Assembly: GCA_041908445.1 (NCBI GenBank)
Contig: JAYRFK010000043.1
Span: 62,001 to 126,000, forward strand
DNA from: JAEUJM01 sp041908445
Lineage (GTDB): Bacteria; Actinomycetota; Acidimicrobiia; Acidimicrobiales; DATDAH01
Direction: 5' to 3'
Length of the DNA stretch: 64,000 nucleotides
In this document: positions 34,760 through 42,785 of the stretch, piece by piece
How positions within the stretch are numbered: position 1 is the first letter of the stretch
How the letters are laid out: each line of letters begins with the position of its first letter
Program-made: the position numbers and the translations under genes
Notes under the pieces: model-generated
Database searches by the model: none
Seen by the model: only the letters and a program-made list of their open reading frames with translations
Told to the model about the DNA's origin: nothing

Positions 34760-35548
34760 TCAGGCCCGCCCGAGCTCCTTCGACCGCTCGGTGGCGGTGA
34801 CCACGGCGGCCACGATGGCGGCCCGCACCTCGCGGGCGTCGAGCACCCCGAGGCCCGCCGCGGTGGTGCCGTTGGGCGAGGTCACCGCGACGCGCAGGGC
34901 CTCCGCCGAGTGCTCGGTCTCGGACAGCAGGCGGGAGGCGCCGAGCAGGGTCTGGTTGACCAGCGCCTCGGTGACGTCCTCGGGCAGGCCGACGGCGGCG
35001 CCCGCCTCCATCAGGGCCTCGGCCACGAGGAACACGTAGGCGGGGCCCGACCCGGACAGCCCCGTCACGGCGTCGAGCTGGTCCTCGGGGACCCGCACCG
35101 TGATCCCGACCGACGAGAGGATGGCGTCGGCCCAGTCGAGGTCGGCGTCGGTCGTCGACGTCCCGCCGGCGATGGCGGCGGCGCCGGCGCCGACCGTGGC
35201 GGGGGTGTTGGGCATGGCCCGGACGACGGGGGTGCCGGCGGGCAGGGCGGCCTCGAGGGTGGCGAGGGTCACGCCGGCGGCGATGGAGAGCACCCGCCCG
35301 GGGGCGTCGAGCTCGGCGCAGGCGGCCGGGACGTCCTGGGGCTTCACCGCCAGGATCACGCCCTCGGCGGGCACGGCGGCGTCGGTGACGACCAGCCCCG
35401 GCAGGCGGGCGGCCAGCTCCTCGCGCCGCTCGGGCAGGCGCTCGACCACGGCGATCCGGTCGGTCGTGGCCCAGCCCGAGGCCACCAGCCCCGCCACCAG
35501 GGCCTCGCCCATCTTCCCGCCCCCGACCACCAGCAGCTTCGCCGTCAT
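34760..35548 (-). CDS. proC: Pyrroline-5-carboxylate reductase
   Basis: 262 residues. It makes proline from pyrroline-5-carboxylate with NAD(P)H. Seen: LLVVGGGKMGEALVAGLVASGW, VILAVKPQDVPA, VVRAMPNTPATVGAGAAAI, and the C-terminal substrate motif ITVRVPEDQLDAVTGLSGSGPAYVFLVAEALMEAG. ATG with a TAGGGT box 8 nt upstream. Confidence 0.96.
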   Translation of the reverse strand: MTAKLLVVGGGKMGEALVAGLVASGWATTDRIAVVERLPERREELAARLPGLVVTDAAVPAEGVILAVKPQDVPAACAELDAPGRVLSIAAGVTLATLEAALPAGTPVVRAMPNTPATVGAGAAAIAGGTSTTDADLDWADAILSSVGITVRVPEDQLDAVTGLSGSGPAYVFLVAEALMEAGAAVGLPEDVTEALVNQTLLGASRLLSETEHSAEALRVAVTSPNGTTAAGLGVLDAREVRAAIVAAVVTATERSKELGRA

Positions 35549-35562
35549 GGCCGGCGACCCTA
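35549..35562 (-). promoter_or_regulatory. -10 box for leaderless proC start
   Basis: On the minus strand, TAGGGT (35562-35557), 8 nt, then ATG at 35548. Confidence 0.5.
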
Positions 35563-35593
35563 CCGCCCGCTCCCCGCACGCAGCGGGGCGCCC

Positions 35594-36832
35594 TCAGGGG
35601 GTGAGGGGGTCGACGGCCGGCGCCGGACCGGCGGCCGTGTCGGGGGCGAGGGCACGGCGGGGGTCGGGGTTCGTCCGCATCTGCGCGAGCAGGGTGAGGA
35701 AGGCGAGCACGCCACCGACCACGAAGACCGTGCCGGGCAGGAACGACACCAGCGCGGCGCCGGCGGCGAGGGGACCGGCGACCTGGCCCGCCCGGGCGGC
35801 ACCGACCCACACCGCCACGACCGCGCCGCGACTGGCGGGTGGCGCCGCCCCGGCCACGAAGTCCTGGTAGGTCGGGATCGAGAGGCCCTCACCCAGGCCG
35901 TAGAAGAGGCCGCCGAGCAACAGGACCAGCAGGGACGGGGCCACGCCGATGGTCACGAAGGCGATGGTGAAGCACACCGAGCCCACGAGCACGAGGCGCC
36001 GGCCGCCGTAGGTGGCCCGCAGGCGACCGACGGTCAGCGCCGCCACGGTCGAGCTGAGGGCGGGCGCCGAGATGATCAGGCCGCGGGCGCCGGCGCTGAG
36101 GCCGAAGCGGTCCTCGAGCAGCACCGGCAGCACGGTCAGGTACAGCCCGAAGATGAGGAAGAACACGCCGAAGGCGGCCACGGTGGCGAGGGCCAGCAGC
36201 GGTCGGCGCAGGACCTTGGCCGCCTCCCGGAGCTGCGCGGTGACGTGGGGCTGCGGGTGCAGGTCGATCTCGGGCAACAGGCGCCACACCAACAGCGCGG
36301 TGACCAGGGCGAGCGGGTACGGGGCGAACGACAGGCGCCACCCGCCGATCTCGGTGAGCAGGCCGCCGAGCGCCGGGAAGATGGCCAGCGAGATCGTGAG
36401 GGTGGCGGCGTTGCGACCGACCAGCCGGGCCCGCTCGTTGCCGGTCCAGAAGTCGCCGATGATGACCACGGCCAGGTTGATGAGGCCGGCCCCGCCGACG
36501 CCCTGCACCAGGCGGAAGGTGAGGAGCAGCGCGAACGACGGCGCCAGCGCCGCCATCCCCCCGCCGATGCCGAACACGACGAGGCACGGCGTGAGGACCT
36601 TGCGCCGCCCGAAGCGGTCGGCGAGCACGCCGATCAGCGGCGCCACCACGATGCCGGGCAGCGCCCCCGACGCAACCAGCAGGCCCGCCCGGCTGGCGGG
36701 CTGGTCGAAGGTGGCGAGGATGTCGGGGATCGCGGGCCCGAGCAGCGTGTTGTTGAGGATGCCGGTGACCGTGATCGAGAAGATCAACAGCAGCGGGGGC
36801 GCCCCCGGGGGTCGCGGCGTGGTCACCCGCAC
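35594..36832 (-). CDS. Major facilitator superfamily transporter
   Basis: 412 residues with about 12 hydrophobic segments. The loop between helices 2 and 3 reads GVLADRFGRRKVLTPCL, the MFS signature. The matching loop in the second half is GRLRATYGGRRLVLVG. Proton-driven efflux is the usual role of this group (MdtG/EmrD-like), and the substrate is unknown. GTG start near the end of the open frame; 45 bases to proC. Confidence 0.92.
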   Translation of the reverse strand: MRVTTPRPPGAPPLLLIFSITVTGILNNTLLGPAIPDILATFDQPASRAGLLVASGALPGIVVAPLIGVLADRFGRRKVLTPCLVVFGIGGGMAALAPSFALLLTFRLVQGVGGAGLINLAVVIIGDFWTGNERARLVGRNAATLTISLAIFPALGGLLTEIGGWRLSFAPYPLALVTALLVWRLLPEIDLHPQPHVTAQLREAAKVLRRPLLALATVAAFGVFFLIFGLYLTVLPVLLEDRFGLSAGARGLIISAPALSSTVAALTVGRLRATYGGRRLVLVGSVCFTIAFVTIGVAPSLLVLLLGGLFYGLGEGLSIPTYQDFVAGAAPPASRGAVVAVWVGAARAGQVAGPLAAGAALVSFLPGTVFVVGGVLAFLTLLAQMRTNPDPRRALAPDTAAGPAPAVDPLTP

Positions 36833-36937
36833 TTCCCCGATCCGAGCATCCGGGCCCGCCCCCGGGGGGCGAGCGCCACCGTACGGATCCCCGAACGGAA
36901 AAGCAATGGGATGCTGTGAGAGTTCACGAAGCGGAAC

Positions 36938-37399
36938 TCAGGAGCCGAAGCGGGAGGCGAACCCGATCCGCAGCGCCGGGCGGAAGAACTGCTCGACGTA
37001 GACGTAGAGCGAGCCCAGGATGCGGTCCAGCTCGTCCTCGTCCACCGCGGCGTTGGGCAGCTGGCCCACGAGGAAGACCGCGTCCTCCTCGCCGATCGCG
37101 AACGCGGCGCCGAAGAGCTTGAGGTTGCGGCGCAGCAGGTGCTCGTAGAACGCGCCGTGGTTCTCCTCGGGCGCCGGCATCACGTAGGTCTCGTAGTGCA
37201 GCGTGCGCTGGCCGAGGGTGAACCAGATCGTCGAGGTGGACTTCTCCTCCCCCACCAGGCGGACGTACCACCGGCGCTCGCCCGGCTCGGTGTCGACCGC
37301 GTCGACCGTGGGGTTCTCGTCGAGCTGCACGGCGAGCCACGCGTCGATCAGCGCGGTGAGGCGGGCGAGCTCCTCCGGGGAGGACGGTTCGTCGGGCAC
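36938..37399 (-). CDS. YbjN-domain protein linked to mshA
   Basis: 153 residues from GTG 37399, which is one base after the mshA stop codon. The sequence (LIDAWLAVQLDENPTVDAVDTEPGERRWYVRLVGEEKSTSTIWFTLGQRTLHYETYVMP...) fits the YbjN family, which has the fold of type III secretion chaperones. In Mycobacterium tuberculosis a YbjN protein (Rv0487) also follows mshA (Rv0486), so the neighbourhood is conserved. Its biochemical role is not known. The longer open frame upstream is the antisense of mshA and is not used. Confidence 0.88.
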   Translation of the reverse strand: MPDEPSSPEELARLTALIDAWLAVQLDENPTVDAVDTEPGERRWYVRLVGEEKSTSTIWFTLGQRTLHYETYVMPAPEENHGAFYEHLLRRNLKLFGAAFAIGEEDAVFLVGQLPNAAVDEDELDRILGSLYVYVEQFFRPALRIGFASRFGS

Positions 37400-37400
37400 G

Positions 37401-38618
37401 TCAGGCGCAGCGGACCAGCGACCGGGCCTTGAGGTCGGTGTGGAGGCGCCGGAGGCGGGCGGCGGTGGTGGACCAGGTGTACCCCTTGGCCCGGCGGGCG
37501 GCCGCCGCCGAGAGCTCGGCGGCGAGCACCGGCGAGTCGAGGAGCTCCTCGGTGTAGTGGGCGAACACCGCCGGGTCGCGGCCGTTGACGAGAAAGCCGG
37601 TGCCACCGTGGGCGACGATCGTGCGCAGCCCGCCGACCGCCGCCGCCACGACGGGGGTGCCGCACGCCGCGGCCTCGAGGGCGACGAGGCCGAACGACTC
37701 CGAGCGGCTCGGCACCAGGCACACGTCGGCGGCCCGGTAGTAGGTGGACAGGAGGTGGTGGGGCTGGGGCGGCACCCAGCGCACCCGGTCGGCGACGCCG
37801 AGGTCGGCCGCCAGCTTCTGCACCCGGTCGACCTCCTGGCGGCCCTCGACCCCGCTCGCCCCGCCCACGACCAGCAGCACGGCGTCGGGGTGGGCCAGCG
37901 CCGCCAGCGTGCGGACGGCCACGTCCACGCCCTTCAGGGGCTGGATGCGCCCCACGAACAGCAGCACCGGGTGGTCGCCGAGGCCCAGGGCGGCCCGGGC
38001 GCCCCGCTGGTCCCCGGGGGAGAAGAAGGCGTGGTCGACGCCGGGCGGCACGATCTCGATGCGGGCCGGGTCGGCACCGTAGAGCTGGGTGAGCTGGCTG
38101 GCCTCGGCCGTGCAGGACGCGAGGATGGCGTCGGAGCAGCCGATGACCTCGGTCTCGGCCTGCACCCGGCGGGCGGGCTCGGGGTCACCGGTCTCGGCCT
38201 TGACCCGGGCGAGGGTGTGGAAGGTCGAGACCAGGGGCAGGTCGAGGGCGTGCTTGATGCGGTGGCCGGCGACGCCCGACAGCCAGTAGTTGGCGTGGAG
38301 GGTGTCGACGCTGCCGACGCCGGCCACGTGCTCGGCCACCCGGTCGGCCCACTCGTCGACGATGCCGGGCAGCTCCTCCTTGGTGAGGTCGGCGGGCCCG
38401 GCGGGCACGTGCACGACCCGGAAGCCGGGCTCGACGTCGACCACCTCGGGGAGGTCGTCGCGCCAGCGGCGCACGTACACGTTGCAGCCGACGCCGGCCT
38501 GGGCCAGCGAGCCGACGAGCTCGCGGACGTAGACGTTCATCCCGCCGCTGTCGCCCGAGCCGGGCTGGGCGAGCGGCGAGGTGTGCAGGGAGAGCACCGC
38601 TACGTCGGCCACGGGCAC
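37401..38618 (-). CDS. mshA: D-inositol-3-phosphate glycosyltransferase (mycothiol step 1)
   Basis: 405 residues, GT4, GT-B fold. It joins UDP-GlcNAc to inositol 3-phosphate. Seen: SLHTSPLAQPGSGDSGGMNVYVRELV (donor/acceptor loop), DTLHANYWLSG, VSTFHTLARVK, LFVGRIQPLKGVDVAVRTLA, and the GPGTE-equivalent block VPSRSESFGLVALEAAACGTPVVAAAVGG with the catalytic Glu pair. It shows that the organism makes mycothiol, as Actinobacteria do. Confidence 0.96.
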   Translation of the reverse strand: MPVADVAVLSLHTSPLAQPGSGDSGGMNVYVRELVGSLAQAGVGCNVYVRRWRDDLPEVVDVEPGFRVVHVPAGPADLTKEELPGIVDEWADRVAEHVAGVGSVDTLHANYWLSGVAGHRIKHALDLPLVSTFHTLARVKAETGDPEPARRVQAETEVIGCSDAILASCTAEASQLTQLYGADPARIEIVPPGVDHAFFSPGDQRGARAALGLGDHPVLLFVGRIQPLKGVDVAVRTLAALAHPDAVLLVVGGASGVEGRQEVDRVQKLAADLGVADRVRWVPPQPHHLLSTYYRAADVCLVPSRSESFGLVALEAAACGTPVVAAAVGGLRTIVAHGGTGFLVNGRDPAVFAHYTEELLDSPVLAAELSAAAARRAKGYTWSTTAARLRRLHTDLKARSLVRCA

Positions 38619-38663
38619 CTCAACACCGAAACCACCGCCCGGATTCCTGCCCCGGCCCGACGG

Positions 38664-39032
38664 TCAGGATTCCAGTTCCCTGGGGCCCTGCTTCTGGCGG
38701 AACGACTCGTAGATGTGGACCAGCGTCTTCTTCTGGTCCTCGGAGATGAACGGGTCGCGGCGGATCTCGGCGACCAGGTCGGGGTCGCCGTCGGGCTCGT
38801 CGAGGATGCCGGCCCGGATGTACAGCTCCTCGGAGCTGATCTCGAGGGCCCGGGCGATCTGGCGCAGGATGTCGGCCGAGGGCTTGCGCATGCCCCGCTC
38901 GATCTGGCTCAGGTACGGGTTGGAGACCCCCGCCATCTCCGAGAGCTTGCGGAGCGACAGTTGGCCGACCCGTCGCTGCTCACGAATGAACTCCCCGAGG
39001 TCGCGCCAACGCTCTTCGAGATCGTTGCGCAT
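38664..39032 (-). CDS. XRE-type helix-turn-helix regulator
   Basis: 122 residues. The HTH reads FIREQRRVGQLSLRKLSEMAGVSNPYLSQIERGMRKPSADILRQIARAL. After it comes ISSEELYIRAGILDEPDGDPDLVAEIRRDPFISEDQKKTLVHIYESFRQ, the tail of a common actinobacterial regulator family often annotated as a plain XRE protein. ATG 39032 is chosen, with a TAAGGT box 8 nt upstream; the earlier in-frame ATG would add a basic leader across the promoter. Confidence 0.9.
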   Translation of the reverse strand: MRNDLEERWRDLGEFIREQRRVGQLSLRKLSEMAGVSNPYLSQIERGMRKPSADILRQIARALEISSEELYIRAGILDEPDGDPDLVAEIRRDPFISEDQKKTLVHIYESFRQKQGPRELES

Positions 39033-39046
39033 GGGAGAAAACCTTA
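39033..39046 (-). promoter_or_regulatory. -10 box for leaderless XRE regulator
   Basis: On the minus strand, TAAGGT (39046-39041), 8 nt, then ATG at 39032. Confidence 0.5.
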
Positions 39047-39126
39047 CGCGACTCCCGCGAGCACGCCCCAAACGGCAGCAAGCACCCCGGCACCCGTCCC
39101 GGCGGGCCCGAACGCGCCAGCGGGGC

Positions 39127-39657
39127 TCAGCGCAACAGCGACTCGACGTCCGCCTCGCCGTCGCGGTACCGGCGCTTGACCTCGTCCTGGAGGGCGTCGA
39201 TGCAGGCGTGCAGCGCCTGGCGCCGTGACGAGACGAGGGCCTCGAAGCCCGCCAACCGCTCGGCGAGCTCGTCGAGGGCGGCGTCGTCGAGGGTGGGCAG
39301 GTCGGCCAGGTCGGCCTCGCTCACGATGGCGTCGAGCTCGGCCTGGAGCTCCTCGGGCACCACCGCGGGGTCGAGGTCCTGGGGGGGCCGGGCCAGCCCG
39401 GGCCCCCGGGTGTGCTCGGCGAGGATGTCGGGGAGGTTCCCGATGAGCTCGGCGAGGTCGCCGGGCTCACCCCCCTCGCGGCGACGGGTGCGCTCGTGGG
39501 TGACGATGTCCAGGTGGCCCTGGGTGAGGCGGCGCAGGTACGACACGCCGTTCTCCAACCGCTGGGCCTGGTCACGCCGCGAGCGCACCTCGTCCAGGTC
39601 CTTGCCCGGCAGATCGGCCACGTAGGCCGGGTCGAGGACCTCCGCGAGGGTGATCAT
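39127..39657 (-). CDS. RsiG-like protein with c-di-GMP-binding motifs
   Basis: 176 residues, mostly helical. Residues 35-50 (ENGVSYLRRLTQGHLD) match E(x)3S(x)2R(x)3Q(x)3D exactly: E35, S39, R42, Q46, D50. This motif binds cyclic di-GMP in RsiG, the anti-sigma factor that holds WhiG in Streptomyces. Residues 139-154 repeat it with one change: E139, S143, R146, H150 in place of Q, D154. The two helices are separated by an acidic, Pro-rich linker (about 80-125). No sigma factor gene of WhiG type is in the window. Its ATG overlaps the stop of the upstream membrane protein gene (ATGA). Confidence 0.8.
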   Translation of the reverse strand: MITLAEVLDPAYVADLPGKDLDEVRSRRDQAQRLENGVSYLRRLTQGHLDIVTHERTRRREGGEPGDLAELIGNLPDILAEHTRGPGLARPPQDLDPAVVPEELQAELDAIVSEADLADLPTLDDAALDELAERLAGFEALVSSRRQALHACIDALQDEVKRRYRDGEADVESLLR

Positions 39658-40409
39658 GAGCCGATGACGATCTCCCAGCCACCGAAGAACAGCAGGGCCC
39701 ACACCACGAAGCCGGCGATGATCGTGTTGCGGTGCTTGTCGAAGACGTTGCGGTTGAACCCGTTGTCGAGACCGCCGAGCAGGCCGAGGGCGCTGAGCTC
39801 GATGAAGCCCACGATCACGATGAAGATGCCCCAGACGCCGAACAGCACGCCGCCGTTGGGGTCGGCGTAGGCGTTGGAGAAGTGGCTCGTGAAGACCATG
39901 AACCACAGCATCGGGATCGAGAAGAGGGTGTTGGCCCGGGAGGCGCGGGCCCCCTTCTTGGCCGCCTCCGGCTGCCGGGGGTCGCCCTGGCCGCCGGCGA
40001 GCTTGTCGCGCTCGCTGGCGATGACGATCTTCTGGTTGCGCCAGATGACGCCCCAGACGTTCAGGAACATGATCGTGCCGAGGGTGAGGCCCCAGGCGAT
40101 GCTGAGACCGGGGCCGGCCGCGAAGTACTCGCTGAAGTTCGGGCCCAGGTTCTTCTGGATGCCCAGGATGGTGAGGCCGGTGAGGAAGGTCAGCATCGCC
40201 GCCCAGCGGAACCACCACAGGGCCCGCCAGGTGAGCTTGTCGAAGGCCTCGCTGCGGGCGGTCGGGCTCAGCTCGGCGTAGGCCGGCGTCTGCACGAAGT
40301 TGAAGAAGTAGAGCAGGCCGATCCACGTGATGCCCGAGAGCACGTGGAACCACCGGAACAGCGTCTCGAAGCCGGTGTAGTAGTCGCCGAACGACTTGAT
40401 GATGACCAT
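39654..40409 (-). CDS. Integral membrane protein, urate hydroxylase PuuD N-terminal-like
   Basis: 251 residues, about six or seven helices. The first helix region RWFHVLSGITWIGLLYFFNFVQTPAYAEL, followed by a Trp-rich segment ALWWFRWAAMLTFLTGLTIL, resembles the membrane domain of PuuD-type urate hydroxylases and related uncharacterised proteins with conserved His (FH.L.G..W.G). There is no cytochrome c domain, so enzyme activity is not claimed. The ATG has GGGAGG upstream. It overlaps the RsiG-like gene by 4 bases, which couples the two. Confidence 0.7.
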   Translation of the reverse strand: MVIIKSFGDYYTGFETLFRWFHVLSGITWIGLLYFFNFVQTPAYAELSPTARSEAFDKLTWRALWWFRWAAMLTFLTGLTILGIQKNLGPNFSEYFAAGPGLSIAWGLTLGTIMFLNVWGVIWRNQKIVIASERDKLAGGQGDPRQPEAAKKGARASRANTLFSIPMLWFMVFTSHFSNAYADPNGGVLFGVWGIFIVIVGFIELSALGLLGGLDNGFNRNVFDKHRNTIIAGFVVWALLFFGGWEIVIGS

Positions 40410-40444
40410 TGCGTCCTCCCAGGTCCCCTGTGTGCGGCGAGACC

Positions 40445-41404
40445 TTACCGCCCGCGGGTGGACAGGTACTGGTACAGCCCGAACGTCCAGGCCGGACCGA
40501 GGAGGATGAGCGAGTCGAGGCGGCGCAGCGCGGGGGCGCGGGCGTCGGCGCGGGGCAGGATCGCCGAGCCGGCGAGCTGGCCGAGCGGGCAGAGCACCGC
40601 GGCGGCCGCCCCGAACAGGGCGACCTCGTAGCCCTCGAACGGCGGCAGGTGCACGACCGCCATGGCGAACGTGAACACCGCGATGCCGGCCATGCCGGCG
40701 AGGGGGCCCTCGAGGTGGTTGCTCGAGCCGGAGCCGATGAGGAAGTCGCCCATCTCGTAGACGCAGACGAACGCGATGAGCGCGACGAACCCACCGAGGT
40801 CGATGCGGAAGGTGAGCGCCGGCGCCGCCGCGGCCACGCCGAGGAAGAGGCCGCTCTGCAGGGTGAGGCCGACCGACCCGAGGTAGTTGCGGCGGGCACC
40901 GTCGGAGGAGAACCCCGACAGCAGGGCGAGGGGGATGGCCGCCAGGCACGCCACGCCGACCATCCCGAAGCCGACCGCCGAGGCCATGGCGATGGCGCCC
41001 GCGATGAAGCCGGCGGTGTACTCCTCGGGGTTGGCCCCCCAGGTCTTCCAGGCCTTGGCGACCTGCCAGCCGCCCACCGCGGCGACCGCGGCGTACAGGG
41101 CGGCGACGCCGAACTCCTGGCCGAGGGTGGAGGCCCCGATCAGCAGGGCCCAGCCGATGCCGAGGCGGACCTTGGGACCGTTGATGTCGTAGGTGATCAG
41201 GAAGCGGGTGGGCGGGCGCGAGCGCATCTTGTTGATGCGGCGCTGCTTGCGGGTCGGCTTGCGGATCTTGCCGGACTTCGTGACCCGGGTGCCGGGCGGG
41301 TACCCGGGGGGCACCGCCGGCCGGTTGCCCTTGGTCTTGCCCTTGGTCGCCTTGGCTGCGCCGGTGCCCTTGGTCGGCGTCGAGCCCGTGGCGGTCTTCG
41401 CCAT
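40445..41404 (-). CDS. Polytopic membrane protein, family uncertain
   Basis: 319 residues. A basic N-terminal tail of about 70 residues (many Lys/Arg, with KSGKIRKPTRKQRRINKMRSRP) is followed by about seven or eight membrane helices. The segment CVYEMGDFLIGSGSSNHLEGPLAGMAGIAVF has an acidic pair followed by a Gly-rich stretch, slightly like phosphatidate cytidylyltransferases (CdsA family), but the match is weak. The start overlaps the stop of the MoaD-like gene by 3-4 bases (ATGA). Confidence 0.65.
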   Translation of the reverse strand: MAKTATGSTPTKGTGAAKATKGKTKGNRPAVPPGYPPGTRVTKSGKIRKPTRKQRRINKMRSRPPTRFLITYDINGPKVRLGIGWALLIGASTLGQEFGVAALYAAVAAVGGWQVAKAWKTWGANPEEYTAGFIAGAIAMASAVGFGMVGVACLAAIPLALLSGFSSDGARRNYLGSVGLTLQSGLFLGVAAAAPALTFRIDLGGFVALIAFVCVYEMGDFLIGSGSSNHLEGPLAGMAGIAVFTFAMAVVHLPPFEGYEVALFGAAAAVLCPLGQLAGSAILPRADARAPALRRLDSLILLGPAWTFGLYQYLSTRGR

Positions 41405-41646
41405 CAGGCCGCCCCGCCGCTCACCGGCGGGAGCACCGCGACCTCGGCGGCCGGGCCGACGGGGTCGTCGCCGGACGCGGGCTCGCCGTCGACCCACACC
41501 CGGCAGTCCGCCAGGATCGCCGCGAACCGGTCGCCGTAGCGCTCGGTGGCGGCGGCCAGGACCTCGGCCACGGTGGACCCGGGGATGTCGTCGCGACCGG
41601 TGCCGGCGGCTTCCCGGGCGGCGGCGAAGAGGCGGAGCACGGCCAC
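41404..41646 (-). CDS. MoaD/ThiS-like sulfur carrier with residues after the GG
   Basis: About 80 residues from GTG 41646 (VAVLRLFAAAREAAG...). The beta-grasp pattern of MoaD is clear: VLRLFAAAREAAG at the start and VGPAAEVAVLPPVSGG at the end. MoaD and ThiS normally finish with Gly-Gly, which is adenylated and then carries sulfur as a thiocarboxylate. Here the last residues are GG-Ala-Ala, so the protein would need trimming or uses another mechanism. An earlier TTG at 41679 would add 11 residues that MoaD proteins lack. It is coupled to the downstream membrane protein gene. Confidence 0.75.
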   Translation of the reverse strand: MAVLRLFAAAREAAGTGRDDIPGSTVAEVLAAATERYGDRFAAILADCRVWVDGEPASGDDPVGPAAEVAVLPPVSGGAA

Positions 41647-41714
41647 GCGTTCTACCCCACCCCGGGACCGGTCGGACAATCCATGCCGGGACGAGCGTAG
41701 GTGCTGGCGGCCGA

Positions 41715-41726
41715 TACCTTCGGGCC
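41715..41726 (+). promoter_or_regulatory. -10 box for leaderless phosphatase start
   Basis: TACCTT (41715-41720), 6 nt, then ATG at 41727. Confidence 0.5.
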
Positions 41727-42341
41727 ATGCCGCGACTGCTCCTCGTCCGCCACGGCCAGTCCGAGTGGAACGCCGACGGGCGCTGGCAGGGCCAGGCCGA
41801 CCCGCCGCTGTCCGACCTCGGCCGGCTGCAGGCCCGGGCCGCCGGCGCGACCGTCGGCGCGGTCGACGCCATCGTGGCCTCGCCGCTCGAGCGGGCCCAC
41901 CACACCGCCATGGCCATCAGCGAGTCCGTCGGCGTCGGCCCGGTGCTGGTGCTCGACGACCTCATGGAGCGCCACGCCGGCGAGTGGCAGGGCCTCACCC
42001 GGACCCAGATCGAGGCGCAGTACCCCGGCTACCTCGAGGACCGGGGCGAGCACCGGCGCCGGCCGCCCGGCTGGGAGGACGACGACGTGCTGCTCGAGCG
42101 GGTGCTGCGGGCCATCGCCACGATCCTCACCGAGCTCGACGGCGCCGACGACGTGGTCGCGGTCACCCACGGCGGCGTCATCTACGCCCTCGAGCGCCAC
42201 CTGGGCGCCGACTTCCAGCGCATCCCCAACCTCGGCGCCCGCTTCGTCAGCGTCGACGCCACCGGCCGCATGGCCCTCGGCGAACGCCTGCTCCTCGTCG
42301 ACCCCGACGAGGTCCTGGTGACCAGCCCCGACCAGATCTAG
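41727..42341 (+). CDS. Histidine phosphatase family (phosphoglycerate-mutase-like) protein
   Basis: 204 residues. The phosphohistidine motif LVRHGQSEWNADGRWQGQADPPLSDLGRLQA (His at residue 9) and the second active-site block VAVTHGGVIYALE with its His are present; ERHAGEWQGLT holds the acid. These enzymes act as small-molecule phosphatases, and in some actinobacteria as acid phosphatases or GpgP-like enzymes. The substrate is open. Confidence 0.93.
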   Translation: MPRLLLVRHGQSEWNADGRWQGQADPPLSDLGRLQARAAGATVGAVDAIVASPLERAHHTAMAISESVGVGPVLVLDDLMERHAGEWQGLTRTQIEAQYPGYLEDRGEHRRRPPGWEDDDVLLERVLRAIATILTELDGADDVVAVTHGGVIYALERHLGADFQRIPNLGARFVSVDATGRMALGERLLLVDPDEVLVTSPDQI

Positions 42342-42353
42342 CGGTCCGGCGCG

Positions 42354-42767
42354 CTACTCGCCCGGCGCGGCGTCGGGGCCCGTGTCGGCGTCGAGGTCGG
42401 CGTCGGAGGCCGGGGCGGCGCCGGGGCCCGGGGGCAGGGACGGCGGCACGGGGGACGAGGGCAGCGCCGTGCCGGGCAGGGTGCGGGCCAGCACGTGGAC
42501 CGGGCAGCGCCGCGTGGTGGGGTCGGCGGCGAGCACGTCGTCGGCCAGCTCGACCGAGCACACCTCGCACGTGCCGTAGGTGCCGTCGTCGAGGCGGCGC
42601 AGTGCGGCGTCGACCCCGTCGAGGTCGGCGGCCGTGGCGTCGAGGTCGACCTCGAGGGCGGCGGCCTCCACCAGGGCCTCGGCGGCCGCGACCACGCCGG
42701 CGGCCTCGTCGCCGGGCGGCGGTGCCGGGAGGTTCTCGGGGTGCTCGGCGAGCGGGTCGTCGTCCAC
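42354..42767 (-). CDS. DksA/TraR-type zinc-finger protein with C-C-C-H site
   Basis: 137 residues. The region RLDDGTYGTCEVCSVELADD...RRCPVH has the spacing C-x2-C-x17-C-x2-H, the DksA zinc finger with the last Cys replaced by His, which can still bind zinc. A short helical N-terminus (AAEALVEAAALEVDLDATAADLDGVDAALRRLDDG) comes before it. The C-terminal tail is Pro/Asp-rich and probably disordered. In Actinobacteria, DksA-like proteins may act on RNA polymerase or have other roles. GTG with a TAGTCT box 6 nt upstream; divergent from the VOC gene with an 18-base gap. Confidence 0.8.
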   Translation of the reverse strand: MDDDPLAEHPENLPAPPPGDEAAGVVAAAEALVEAAALEVDLDATAADLDGVDAALRRLDDGTYGTCEVCSVELADDVLAADPTTRRCPVHVLARTLPGTALPSSPVPPSLPPGPGAAPASDADLDADTGPDAAPGE

Positions 42768-42779
42768 GCCGTCAGACTA
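42768..42779 (-). promoter_or_regulatory. -10 box for leaderless DksA-like gene
   Basis: On the minus strand, TAGTCT (42779-42774), 6 nt, then GTG at 42767. On the plus strand the overlapping CAGACT lies 7 nt before the VOC ATG and may serve that gene. Confidence 0.45.
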
Positions 42780-42785
42780 GGGGCC

